Notes under the pieces: model-generated | Seen by the model: only the letters and a program-made list of their open reading frames with translations | What the model was told of the DNA's origin: nothing | Databases searched by the model: none | Assembly (NCBI GenBank): GCA_001970955.1 | Contig: MPUH01000686.1 | Span: 1 to 40,160, forward strand | Source of the DNA: Stentor coeruleus | Taxonomy: Eukaryota; Ciliophora; Heterotrichea; Heterotrichida; Stentoridae | Direction: 5' to 3' | Length of the DNA stretch: 40,160 bases | Made by a program: the position numbers and the translations under genes | In this document: positions 21,159 to 30,624 of the stretch, piece after piece | Position numbering within the stretch: position 1 is the first letter of the stretch | Layout: each line of letters opens with the position of its first letter

Positions 21159-21947
21159 CTATTTGTTAAACTCTTTCCCTGTGCTTGGGCATTGGATTTT
21201 TTTAATTTTTTCTTCAGCTTTGCGTATTTGTGCCTGCAGTACCAACATATCATTATAAAGTTGGCTAATCCTCCCACGCTTCTGTTCAGGAGTTAAAGTT
21301 TCATCATTTCTCTGAGATGAAATATCAGGAGAAATGCATTTTCTAACTTGATTATCATCAGAATTCATAGTTTCTACTGTCAAAGCTGTATGAATAGGTT
21401 CTGGTGACTCAGTTGCTTCTCTTTCAGACTTAGGCTGAAATTCACGTTTTTTAAGCACCCCGTAATACCTATTTTTTAACGCTGCTAGTGACCTACCTGG
21501 GACGAGTTCTGATATTTTTTTCCAGTTCCCGTTATAAGCCTTGTAGAGTTTTATTATTAATTCGTCTTCTTCTTTTTTCCAGAATGAGTGCTTGTTGTTG
21601 TTTTTGATCAGAAACTCCCACCTTTGTTGGATGTTTGGCTTTGAGAATTTAGGCATGGACTTTGCTATAAGTTTCCAGTCATAATTATGCTGTTGTACAA
21701 GTTGCATCAATTTCGCATCATCAATAGGCGACCAGTTTTTATTTTCTGTTATACTCAAAGAATTTTGTTCTGTGAACTCTGAACTTGCAAGTGACCTTGG
21801 CTGCGGGGACATAACAGACTGATCTAACAAAACCTCTTCTTTGTTGTTTTTTTCTGGCTTTCTATCTTCAGCACAGAGGAAGTTCAGTCCTGGAATAATT
21901 TCTTCCCAAAAATCTTTGGCATTTTCAAACGCTAAGGTCCAGTCCAT
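21159..21947 (-). CDS. Two-repeat Myb/SANT DNA-binding protein, 262 aa
   Basis: Residues about 71-168 hold two Myb repeats. Repeat 1 starts NWSPIDDAKLMQLVQQH with DWKLIAKSM and ends IQQRWEFL. Repeat 2 is FWKKEEDELIIKLYKAY with NWKKISELVPGRS and ends LKNRYYGVL. The Trp-spaced three-helix pattern and the LKNRYYG recognition helix fit sequence-specific DNA binding. Residues about 215-255 form a short charged helix (QLYNDMLVLQAQIRKAEEKI), possibly for dimerisation. The first 70 residues are acidic and Ser-rich and could activate transcription (inference). A SNAPc4- or Myb-type factor are both possible; two repeats alone do not decide. Stop is TAG. Confidence 0.9.
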   Translation of the reverse strand: MDWTLAFENAKDFWEEIIPGLNFLCAEDRKPEKNNKEEVLLDQSVMSPQPRSLASSEFTEQNSLSITENKNWSPIDDAKLMQLVQQHNYDWKLIAKSMPKFSKPNIQQRWEFLIKNNNKHSFWKKEEDELIIKLYKAYNGNWKKISELVPGRSLAALKNRYYGVLKKREFQPKSEREATESPEPIHTALTVETMNSDDNQVRKCISPDISSQRNDETLTPEQKRGRISQLYNDMLVLQAQIRKAEEKIKKIQCPSTGKEFNK

Positions 21948-23411
21948 TAGATAACAAATGGTGCATTGTATACTAATAAGATTAAAGTATAAAATATTAA
22001 TGGGTAAAGGTAAAATATAGTCAGACTTATAATTGTTTGCCTAAGGTTTCAAATGTTGAAACGAGTTTTAAGGGGGTATTTTTTTTGATGCGATGATTGA
22101 TTTATAGATGAAGAGAAGAAAATTTCTAAGGCTTTTGGATGAAGGAAGATATAAAATAATTATTGAGTTTAAGATAAATATCACTTTTTATGTGGAAGTT
22201 GTGAAGATGAGATTTATCCTCCATTTTAAAGAAAGTTTGGAGTTAGGGTTTTTTAGGTTGATAGATTATTAATAAGATTTTAGATTTTACTATTGTTTTG
22301 TGAGTAATTTTTTTTTATTTCTAAAGGTTTTGAAGTGAAATGATGCTGTGCAACAAAAGCCTGAAAATTCAAACATTTCTATATGTTGAAGGATATGTAT
22401 AATAGCTTATGAAATATATAAAAATGAACATAATTAATTAGTTAATATTTCTCATAAACTTCACTGTGGAATGAAAAATCCAAAGTTGATATAAAAGTAT
22501 ACTCTAATATTATGATGATTATTTTAATAACGAATTTTGGTATTTTCTTAATAAAGTTTTGATTTTTTAATCATTAGCTGAAGTCCTATTCTATTATTAG
22601 GTCAATATCTCATAGTGTATACACATGAAATTCCTTACTCCTCGATAAATTTATGAACAAGAGATTACGAAGTTTTATTTATGACTTCATTTTTAGAGAT
22701 GATAATGCAGGAAGACTTGGGGATACTGAATAAAATCCTCATTATTTTTGTTGTAAAGAGAAAAAGCATACTGATGAGCTACAAAAGATATATTAAAAGT
22801 CTGAGATATAGGCAACAACTTATCAGATAAGAAAATAGTTTTAAAATGATGGAGAGAAAAATCAGATAACAAATTCATAATAGAATATCTTCCTTTAATA
22901 AATAATCTTAAGTCTCAAAAGTTATTCGCAAATAATTAATATAAACCAACTTTCTATAATCTTTCCAACTAATATCACCTCAACTTAAAAGCAATAAAAA
23001 AAGCATAAAAATATCCATCTAAATACAACAGAAAATAGTATATTAACAAAAAAGTAAGCAAATACATAAAACCAGCCTAATTACATAAAAATCATAGATT
23101 TCCCGCTTCATAAAAAAATTTCACATCCAACCCAAAAATCTTAAAACCCCAACAATCCCAATCAATATCCAATCCCTACAACTATCCAAACTCCTAATAC
23201 AATTTATCAGCCTAAACTCCATCTAATGCATAAAATCCCAAACATTTCCTTTTTCAAAGTATCTCCAATCAAAAAATAAATCCCATCTCAAAAACCCATG
23301 TTTATTTCCTCAAAAATCCATCAATTTTTAACAAAATCCCCATCCAAAGTTTTATCATCATAGATATGACATATTACAAAATGTGTAAAATTGACAAATA
23401 ATTTTAAGTTT
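21948..23411. other. Divergent spacer between the Myb and COX11 genes, with a weak coding trace
   Basis: About 1.46 kb, mostly AT-rich with frequent stops. At 22653-22796 (+) an ATG-led frame reads MNKRLRSFIYDF, RDDNAGRLGDTE, a TAA, then PHYFCCKEKKHTDELQKIY and another TAA. An overlapping frame at 22699-22830 is also open for 43 codons, and so is the opposite strand. I cannot tell a remnant gene from chance here. The 400 bp before COX11 are unusually C-rich and G-poor on the plus strand. Confidence 0.3.
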
Positions 23412-24053
23412 ATGTTTGGAAAAAAATACTTCTCAAACTCAGCTGCAGGGTGGTACTGGTCAGGAGGGATCTTCGGCATGGTATTCGGCCTCACTTATTT
23501 AGCTCCTGTTTTCTATAGGATGTTCTGTGAGAGGACTGGGTATACAGGTGTAGGTCTCAAACAAAAAGGCTATGACTACTCTAAAATGCACGACCCAAAG
23601 AAGATTCATAGGAAGTTTGAGCTTCACTTTCAAGGTGTATGCGAACCTGAACTTGGATGGTCTTTCTTCCCATTACAAGACTCAGTCATGCTTAATGCTG
23701 GGGAGACTGTACTAGCTTTTTTCAGAGCTTATAATGATACTGACCAGCCTGTTATTGGCATTTCAGCTTATGTTGTTCAGCCAGATGAGGTGGTCCAATA
23801 CTTTAACAAAATTCAGTGCTTTTGTTTTGATGAACAATTGCTTAATCCTCATGAAGAAGTTGATCTTCCGCTATTTTTCTACCTAGACCCGAAATTGTGT
23901 GATGACCCAGTCCTGTCAGAAGTTAAGGAGATCACTCTTATGTACACTTTCTATAAGGCTCAGGACCAGACCTTGGTTGAGCTGTTAAAGAATCACCCCA
24001 ACTCCCCACTCAATAGACCTCCAGTCAAGAATCCACTAATAGTAGATGATTAA
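23412..24053 (+). CDS. COX11: COX11/CtaG-type cytochrome c oxidase assembly protein, 213 aa
   Basis: Copper chaperone that helps insert Cu(B) into Cox1 at the mitochondrial inner membrane. One N-terminal membrane helix (GGIFGMVFGLTYLAPVFYRM) is followed by FCERTGYTGVG, matching the family's LYRxFCxxTGxxG. The intermembrane-space beta domain contains the copper-binding motif FNKIQCFCFDEQLL and the typical DLPLFFYLDP. The first ATG in frame is 23412 (MFGKKYFSNSAAGW), just a dozen residues before the helix. An open extension upstream to 23370 has no ATG, and I found no intron that adds an exon, so a longer mitochondrial presequence is not visible. Stop is TAA. The bacterial-type length with a short N-terminus is plausible for ciliates. 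Confidence 0.94.
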   Translation: MFGKKYFSNSAAGWYWSGGIFGMVFGLTYLAPVFYRMFCERTGYTGVGLKQKGYDYSKMHDPKKIHRKFELHFQGVCEPELGWSFFPLQDSVMLNAGETVLAFFRAYNDTDQPVIGISAYVVQPDEVVQYFNKIQCFCFDEQLLNPHEEVDLPLFFYLDPKLCDDPVLSEVKEITLMYTFYKAQDQTLVELLKNHPNSPLNRPPVKNPLIVDD

Positions 24054-24115
24054 GAAAATTTATTCGAATTAGTTTATTATAATAAAAACTCAATTTTTGA
24101 ACAACACTGACATTA

Positions 24116-25058
24116 TCAGATTCGGCTTGCTCCAAAACTAAAATGATTACCGGTATTATTGTTTGTCTTTTTAACCACTTTTTTCATATTTTCCTTAAGC
24201 TTTGAATCATAATAATCTCCAAGTTCACACTACACTTAGCTTTTTTATATCTTGTTCTTTGACAAAATCTAGGATTTTAGCTTTGAGATTTAAATTCAGC
24301 TTTGATATAATTTTGCTAGTTCTTCATATTCTTTGCTTTTAAAATGAAGAATTTTATATGTCCTTCTAAGCTTGAATATTATTGAGACTACCGATTTTTA
24401 TTTAAGTTTTTCCATCAGCATATTTTGACTCCTCAAATCCAAATACAGACTATTAGCAATCTTTATTTTCTCCATACCTTCCATTATCTTTGTGTCTCTA
24501 AACCTATAAATCTGTGAAAATTCACTGCATTCCCTTCTAAGTTGTCTGTATTCAAGTTCTGATAACTCATTTTCTGAAACTTCAATACTTTATAATAGAT
24601 TTCTTCAATTTATTAAGTTTTGACATAGAGTTTTACTTCAGATATCACACTTTAATATTTTTTATGATCTATTTTTTTTTCTTCGAAGGTTTGATGGGGT
24701 TTTTATTTTCATTTTTTTCGAGAATTTCAATTTATTTGTTTAGTTGGAGAATTTTGCTGCAAGAGTTACGGTTTTCTTGTTGCAATTTGGTTATGATTTT
24801 TGATAACCCTTCATTTTCTTTTTTTTACATTGTTTTTTGGGTTTAGAGTTCTTCTTCAAACTGTGGTATACGATGCTTAGCCCATCAAATTCATACTATC
24901 AAAATCTTTTATATTTTCAACCAACCTAAAAAATCATATTTCTCATCTTTTAATTCATTGAAGAATCTATTATTCATTCTTTTTCCATTATCAACAAGCT
25001 TCTTAAGCTTCATAAATCTTATCCTATTTTCTTCACTTTTAAGTGATTTTTTTTGCAT
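24116..25058 (-). pseudogene. Decayed coiled-coil gene
   Basis: On the minus strand an ATG at 25058 opens 49 codons (QKKSLKSEENRIRFMKLKKL) ending at a TAA at 24909. A second frame at about 24878-24645 reads KHRIPQFEEEL, then NEGLSKIITKLQQENRNSCS and IEILEKNENKNPIKP, with TAA or TAG at places where a Gln would suit a coiled coil. The longest piece, 24583-24398, is 61 codons without a stop and has a clear heptad-like pattern (ELEYRQLRRECSEFSQIYRF). The last piece, 24223-24116, ends TGNHFSFGASRI and a TGA. The frames change between pieces, and the 15-nt intron pattern is not found at the junctions. Most likely a former gene for a coiled-coil protein. Confidence 0.5.
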
Positions 25059-25234
25059 ATTTTCCAATTAACAATAAAAAGTCTTCAACACCCTAACACC
25101 CAAAACTAACTTTAAAACTTAAATTTTCTTAATCTCAAATCTATAATCCAAATCAATAAATTTCCAATAAAAATTCCTAAAGCAAAATCTTCCTAGTTAA
25201 TATTTCTACCATATTTCTAAATATAATACCATAA

Positions 25235-26350
25235 ATGCAGGCAGACCCTCAAAACAGTTCTGCAGAAGTTCTGCGAAACCGAATCCTTTCTTTTACTTTC
25301 AATCAAACCAAAGTAATTGCCAATCAGACTTTGCTATGTATCGGGACAACCATGGGTTTTCGTATCGTCCGTATTGAAGACTGCAAAATAACCTCAGCCC
25401 GTGACAAGCTTGACGGTCAGCATTTCGAAGGAGGTTTTTCCTGTGTTTCATCCATGTTTTCAACTCAATTAATCTGTATTGTTGGGAGTCCTGAAAACAC
25501 TCACCAGACACCAAATATCCTGTACTTCTGGGACGAGTACCACTCCCAGCTTAAAGCTGAAATCCGTTTCCGTAGTACAGTAAAGAACGTCCTCATGCGT
25601 CGGGATAAAATAGTCATTGTTCTTGAAAAAATTGTAAATCATATACAGACTTATATATATCTTCTTAATACCTTAAAGCCAATAGCTTCAATATCAACAA
25701 TAGAAAACGATTATGGTGTAGGTTCAATTTCAACTGATCCAGAAGTCTTTGTCTTAGGGACTCTAGACACAACAAAAGGCCATGTACGTATAGAGAATTT
25801 CTATACAAATGAAATCAAAAGAGGTCATATGCATGATAATAACATTGTTATAATGGAAATGAATAGTTCTGGGACTTTAGCTGCTAGTGCTAGTGAACTA
25901 GGCACTGTTATAAGAGTTTTTGATACTCGGACACTTAATGTTATGTATGAACTTAGAAGAGGAACTTCAGCAGCAAGGATAACATCTATAGCTTTTAGTC
26001 CTGAAGGAAGTTTTTTGATTGCTACAAGTAATAAAAGCACAGTGCATATTTGGAATCTAAATTTAGTCAATAATGATGGATATACAGGGATGGTCACAAG
26101 ATTTTTACCTACTTATTTTCAATATACCAGAAGCTATTTTAAGTTAAATATACAACCAGAAAACAGATGGAGTTTTAGTGATCTGGTACCACCTGGGCCT
26201 GTTGCATGCTTTACTAGTGAAAGCGTTTTTTGTGTTGCCCATTTAGATGGGAATTTGTATACGTGTAGGATTAATGCTGACACCGCGACAATTGAGAAAA
26301 GCTCTTCGTTTATTGATATGGATGAAGTTTATCGAATTGAAAGCAAGTAA
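25235..26350 (+). CDS. PROPPIN/WIPI family protein (ATG18-like), 371 aa
   Basis: A seven-bladed WD40-like propeller that binds PI3P/PI(3,5)P2 on autophagosomal and endolysosomal membranes. The hallmark phosphoinositide motif appears as YELRRGTSAARI with LRRG at about 240-243. LRRG rather than FRRG is the form seen in the WIPI3/WIPI4 (WDR45B/WDR45) branch. Flanking blocks also fit: LAASASELGTVIRVFDTRT before it, and IAFSPEGSFLIATSNKSTVH with IWNL after it. The N-terminal blade (LSFTFNQTKVIANQTLLCIG) matches the family start. The length is typical. ATG 25235 is the first in frame. It is convergent with the next gene. Stop is TAA. Confidence 0.92.
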   Translation: MQADPQNSSAEVLRNRILSFTFNQTKVIANQTLLCIGTTMGFRIVRIEDCKITSARDKLDGQHFEGGFSCVSSMFSTQLICIVGSPENTHQTPNILYFWDEYHSQLKAEIRFRSTVKNVLMRRDKIVIVLEKIVNHIQTYIYLLNTLKPIASISTIENDYGVGSISTDPEVFVLGTLDTTKGHVRIENFYTNEIKRGHMHDNNIVIMEMNSSGTLAASASELGTVIRVFDTRTLNVMYELRRGTSAARITSIAFSPEGSFLIATSNKSTVHIWNLNLVNNDGYTGMVTRFLPTYFQYTRSYFKLNIQPENRWSFSDLVPPGPVACFTSESVFCVAHLDGNLYTCRINADTATIEKSSSFIDMDEVYRIESK

Positions 26351-27056
26351 AATTATATATTATGATGTAGGATTAATGGTTTTTTAAAGATTTTAAAGAA
26401 TTTTTGAAGGGTTTTGAGAGTAGCTTTTAATAAAATTAGTTTAAAGATTGGTTTTGTGGATGAATAGAGAATTGCTTAGAGGTTTAGGCCAAATATTCTT
26501 TTTTATAGATTGTTTATTAGCTGAAATAGTGTTTTAATACTTAAATCTTTATTTTTTATATTAATATAGTAAGCTTGCATAATCTAATGTTTACATATTT
26601 TATTTATTTAGTAGAATCTGATATTTCAAAGCTAGAAAGCCCTATTATCAAGTCTGATCTTATCCAAACTCATTTGTATCAGAATTTCCTTACAATTTAA
26701 AATTTTTGTATAATTTTCTCTCTTTTACAAAATTTAAAATAGATCAACAGCCAAAACTCTTCTAGCTTTTGAAATCCTACAAACAACCATAAATCATTTA
26801 TTTTCTTAAAAACCCTGCGAAACTTCTAAAACCATCCTTTCGATCAAACTAAACCATTGAAATTATCCCTTAAATAGCAAAAAAGCATTAACCTAAAAGC
26901 CACCTTAAACCTTTTCTAAATCTATTCAAAAACAAATAATCAGCAAGAGCTCAAAAAAAAATTATCTTAAAACTAAATCCATATAAAATCCCTACTTTTA
27001 ATTTCATAACTTCCTCCCAATCCAAATATTTCCTTATAATTTTCTATACCTATTAC
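26351..27056. other. AT-rich spacer between convergent genes
   Basis: About 700 bp, stops in all frames, no RNA gene or long repeat seen. It should contain the 3' ends of both neighbouring transcripts. Confidence 0.5.
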
Positions 27057-27854
27057 TTATTTATGCGCTGGTGCCCCATGCTTTCCTTTTCTTGGTCTTT
27101 CAAGTTTAATATCTATTCTTGTCTTATCAGGCCAGAACTGAACAACCACCTCTCTCATACTTTTAACCTTAGCCGCATGAATCATTTTCCCGATGTTATG
27201 AATTTTTTCACTCCCCTCATGGTCCATCTTCTTATGTAAACCTTTGCAAGTATTAACCAAACTTTCAAACATCTTTTTCGCTTCAGCCAAAACCTTAGGT
27301 GCATTTACCACTTTCGCAACATTTGAAGAAACAATTCTTATCATCTTAGCCATCTCAATAACATTAAGCCCTGCAGTTTCACATATACTCTTTGCTCTAT
27401 CTGGTAAAGTTTTCGCTTCTTCAACCAAATCATTTATTTTTCCCGGAAGTTCAGCCAGTTGTTCAGTAGCGCTTATGAGTTTTTCCATAAGGTAGTTCCA
27501 TGCTTCAATAACTTCATGATATTCTTCATCAACTTTATGCTTGCTTATTTTGATATAAGGTGATTCGTCAACAATTTTCAGTTCAATTTTATCAAAGTCT
27601 CCATTAGTTTCCCCTGAAAGGCCGTAAAACATGGCTGTGACTGAATCATCAAGTGTGCAATTTTTAAGAAGATAAGCATGAGTCCTTCTACGCATTTTAT
27701 TCTCTCCTTTTTTTAGAGTATTTACTACATCGGCTAAAGTAGTGAGTGGGCCTGCCATATTTGTGAATAGTGCATCAATATCGGAATTCCCTGTTGGCTC
27801 CATGGTCATATCGCACCTTTCTTTCTTTCCTTTCTTAGAACCTCCGCAGCCCAT
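27057..27854 (-). CDS. Small helical protein with N-myristoylation signal, 265 aa
   Basis: Starts MGCGGSKKGKKER: Gly2, Cys3, Ser6 and the following Lys cluster make a strong N-myristoylation, palmitoylation and basic-patch membrane anchor. The rest is mostly helical with no recognised domain. Residues about 118-215 are amphipathic helix (NYLMEKLISATEQLAELPGK, later KVLAEAKKMFESLVNTCKGL), suggesting a helical bundle. Residues 60-110 may be a small beta-rich region (NGDFDKIELKIVDESPYIKI). The C-terminus is basic (LERPRKGKHGAPAHK). MGCGxSK starts are common on protist membrane or cilium-associated proteins, but I cannot name this one. Stop is TAA. Confidence 0.85.
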   Translation of the reverse strand: MGCGGSKKGKKERCDMTMEPTGNSDIDALFTNMAGPLTTLADVVNTLKKGENKMRRRTHAYLLKNCTLDDSVTAMFYGLSGETNGDFDKIELKIVDESPYIKISKHKVDEEYHEVIEAWNYLMEKLISATEQLAELPGKINDLVEEAKTLPDRAKSICETAGLNVIEMAKMIRIVSSNVAKVVNAPKVLAEAKKMFESLVNTCKGLHKKMDHEGSEKIHNIGKMIHAAKVKSMREVVVQFWPDKTRIDIKLERPRKGKHGAPAHK

Positions 27855-28230
27855 ATTTTATTATAACATAACTGCTACCCATTTATTTTAACTTAAAATA
27901 TTTAAGGTAATGCCTTAGGGGAAGATTATGGGTTTTTATAGTAGAATAGAAAAGATTATAAAGATGATCATTTTTTGTAATCATATAAAGCTTGTTAGGG
28001 ATAGTGTTGATATTATGGCAAATTATGATAATGGTATTGTCGATTATGAGTTTTGATAATAGTTGCAAGATAATTATTATTAAAACTAATTATGAGTCCT
28101 ATTTAAGTTTTAAGTAATTGGTTTATTTCTAGGATATACTTTTCTTCTTTATACTGCTCAGAAATTTAATAAGCTTGGACATAAATCCACTCTGCATAAG
28201 CTTTATACTCTTTGTAGTATATATCTTTAA
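27855..28230. other. AT-rich spacer upstream of the MGCGGSKK gene
   Basis: No coding sequence supported. It must include the promoter of the minus-strand gene that starts at 27854. Confidence 0.45.
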
Positions 28231-28526
28231 CAATATGTACTCCTGCCAATATTGGACAAAAGCAGATCATTGAAGAATATAAGGAATGCAAAACTGAAAG
28301 ATACGAAATGGAAAGCAAACTCAAAAATATGCGAAAGAAATAACCAATACTTTTTCATTAACCCATATTGTTTTATGGGAGAATTTGAAAAACACTTAGA
28401 GAAAAATACAAAAAACAAGAAATAATAAAAATCAACAGAGAAATAATAAACTTCATTACGAAAATATACTATAAAAGAAGAAAATTAGCAAGGGTCAGAC
28501 AATGCGAATTATACTTATTTAGCTAA
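28231..28526 (+). pseudogene. Decayed coiled-coil fragment
   Basis: Three overlapping plus-strand frames look like protein: 28233-28343 (PANIGQKQIIEEYKECKTER, then YEMESKLKNMRKK), 28231-28425 (its second half reads NNQYFFINPYCFMGEFEKHL) and 28392-28526 (EKYKKQEIIKINREIINF, then KIYYKRRKLARVRQCELYLF). Read in that order they form one helical, basic protein broken by two frameshifts, with the last part resembling an IQ-like basic helix. The opposite strand is also open here for 63 codons, which lowers certainty. Family unknown. Confidence 0.35.
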
Positions 28527-28817
28527 TAAGTATTCAAATGTCAGTAGTTTAATATAGTAAATATTCCATTCAAACTTTATCCTTATCACTTACAAGTATT
28601 AAACAAAATACTCTGCTAGTTATATATTCATAATTTCCTTATAATAATTTTGTTATATATTTATTAGTATATGATTTAAAATCATTTCTCATATTTATCT
28701 TATCAATAGTCCTATTTTTTATAAACTAATTGCATATCGCCTTATCTTAAGCCACATAATTTGCATTTTATTCAATATAAAATCGAAAAATCCATAAATA
28801 AATCATAGAAATACAAG

Positions 28818-30167
28818 ATGGATATGAAAAAATCTCAGAATACTAAAAGGCCAGAACAAACATCACGCCAAAATGTGTCTGAAACAGTAGAATCTCATGT
28901 TTTAACCTTAGAAGACTATTTGAAAAAAACTAGTGAAGAGTCAGAAAACCTTTTACCAAGCGAAGCAGAAGAAAGGGTTATAACAGGACGTGAAAAACAT
29001 AAAGACTTTGAAAACAATGAGAATCATGGGCATGATCGAAGAAAAAAACCTATAAAACATGATGAAAAACTTGCACTCGAAGAAACAAAAAGCTTAATAG
29101 AAAGCTCAAGTGAAGAAATCAGGCATACAGAGAAAACCGAATTATCAAAAGATAATATTTCTCTACTACAAAAACAACTTTTTCAGGCTGTTTCGCCAAT
29201 TACAACTCAAGATTTAACATCAAAAGCTGATAAAAATGCAGTTTCTGATGATGAAGTCCAAGAAAGCCCATCTTTTGAAGTTAAAGCCAAAGATATCCCT
29301 ACTAATAAACCTGAACTCCATGAAAGCCCTGAAAAATATAAACCTACAGAGCATTCAAATGATCCAACCCCAATAAAAATCTCTTCCCACCCCAAGGTCC
29401 ACACTGAAAACCTGTTAAAAAATTCCTTTACTGAGCCATCAAAACCTAAAGAAAAACCCAAATCTTTTGACCTAAAAAAACTTAAACCTAAACCTTCTGA
29501 TCCCCAAAACCCTATTTCAATCCTACCCAATCATCCTAATACCCCTAAAACTCAAAATCAGTCTTGTCAAACTGACAGTGATCTTATAGAAAATAATTAC
29601 AAATCTCAGATTAAGCATTATAAACAAATAATATCCACACAAAGCAAAGAACTTGAGTCTCTTCGTAAGCAACTTCTTATCAAAACCCAAGATTTTCAAT
29701 CTTTATTATCTAATTCTGATAAAAATATAATAAAAATAGAAAAACTTAACAAAGAACTTGAAAATCAAAAAGACTTAGTAAAAAAATCATATGATTTAGC
29801 TAATAGTAAAGATTTTGTTATAGCTGAACTTAAAGAGAAAATTGATGTGATTTCGAATAAAACTTATGATTATGTTGGGAAAAAAAGTGGGTTTTCTGAT
29901 GCAGATTTTTGGAAAATTGATGAACATGAGAAGTCGAAAGGGGAAATTTTAACTTTGAAGGATTTAACTAAAGGGAAATCTTTGTGGGTTAATAATTTGG
30001 AAGAGAAAAATTTCGCTTTGGATTTTGTTGAGAAAATTAGAGGAAGTTTGCCAGGATCACCGAAAAGCAAATATGATGCAAGAAGTTATAGGCTGAGTGG
30101 GAAATATAAAATGATTAGGAAATCGTTAGAACCAATAACTCCTTTGAGTTCCCATAAGGGTAACTGA
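28818..30167 (+). CDS. Charged coiled-coil protein of unknown function, 449 aa
   Basis: The ATG at 28818 (MDMKKSQNTKRPEQ) opens a hydrophilic protein. Residues 1-245 are low-complexity, rich in Glu/Lys/Ser/Pro and probably disordered. Residues about 255-350 form a coiled coil (HYKQIISTQSKELESLRKQL, later KIEKLNKELENQKDLVKKSY). The C-terminal 100 residues are more conserved in character (GFSDADFWKIDEHEKSKGEI, then LWVNNLEEKNFALDFVEKIR). It has the only TGA stop among the genes of this window, immediately followed by TAA (TGATAA). No family recognised; a cytoskeletal or basal-body role would be speculation. Confidence 0.85.
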   Translation: MDMKKSQNTKRPEQTSRQNVSETVESHVLTLEDYLKKTSEESENLLPSEAEERVITGREKHKDFENNENHGHDRRKKPIKHDEKLALEETKSLIESSSEEIRHTEKTELSKDNISLLQKQLFQAVSPITTQDLTSKADKNAVSDDEVQESPSFEVKAKDIPTNKPELHESPEKYKPTEHSNDPTPIKISSHPKVHTENLLKNSFTEPSKPKEKPKSFDLKKLKPKPSDPQNPISILPNHPNTPKTQNQSCQTDSDLIENNYKSQIKHYKQIISTQSKELESLRKQLLIKTQDFQSLLSNSDKNIIKIEKLNKELENQKDLVKKSYDLANSKDFVIAELKEKIDVISNKTYDYVGKKSGFSDADFWKIDEHEKSKGEILTLKDLTKGKSLWVNNLEEKNFALDFVEKIRGSLPGSPKSKYDARSYRLSGKYKMIRKSLEPITPLSSHKGN

Positions 30168-30624
30168 TAATTAAGATTATATATCTAGATTTCTTTGATA
30201 TATTGGAGAAAAAATGATTTAAGTAGTTTAGAGTGTTTATTTGCATTATTTAGAAGGGAACTTTGATTTTATATATTTTCAATTTATATAGTCCTCTTCA
30301 ATAAATATAAGATTTTTATTGAATAATTAATTATATTCCCACACAAGTAAAACTATTATTCCTGTTCTTAAATCTAAAATCATATGCTTTTAAAAATCTC
30401 CTCATAATAACCTCCAAAAAATCCTAGCATATAAATTTTTTACAGCATATCAAAATCCTACAAAAAACTTCTCTTATCAAAACTAAATATGAATTTCCAA
30501 CAAAATTATAACAATATGCCCAACAATTTCCCAATCAAAAATACCAAAAAATTTTAAATCCTATAATAATTCTAAATATTTAAAACCTATGATCATACTA
30601 ATAATATATATTTTTCATATAAAA
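30168..30624. other. AT-rich spacer and upstream region of the RING gene
   Basis: No gene seen. A 12-codon ATG-led extension at 30589 (MIILIIYIFHIK) joins the following ORF in frame but reads like AT-rich leader sequence. Confidence 0.5.

Noticed and set aside
23391..23411. Start of COX11 at a TTG, 7 codons upstream
   Set aside because: No ATG in that part of the frame. ATG codons at 23366 and 23381 lie in another frame that stops at once, and no intron of the observed type connects them.
24664..24846. 60-codon plus ORF rich in Phe/Leu/Ser
   Set aside because: Its composition is the complement of a Lys/Glu-rich minus-strand remnant; no support as a gene.
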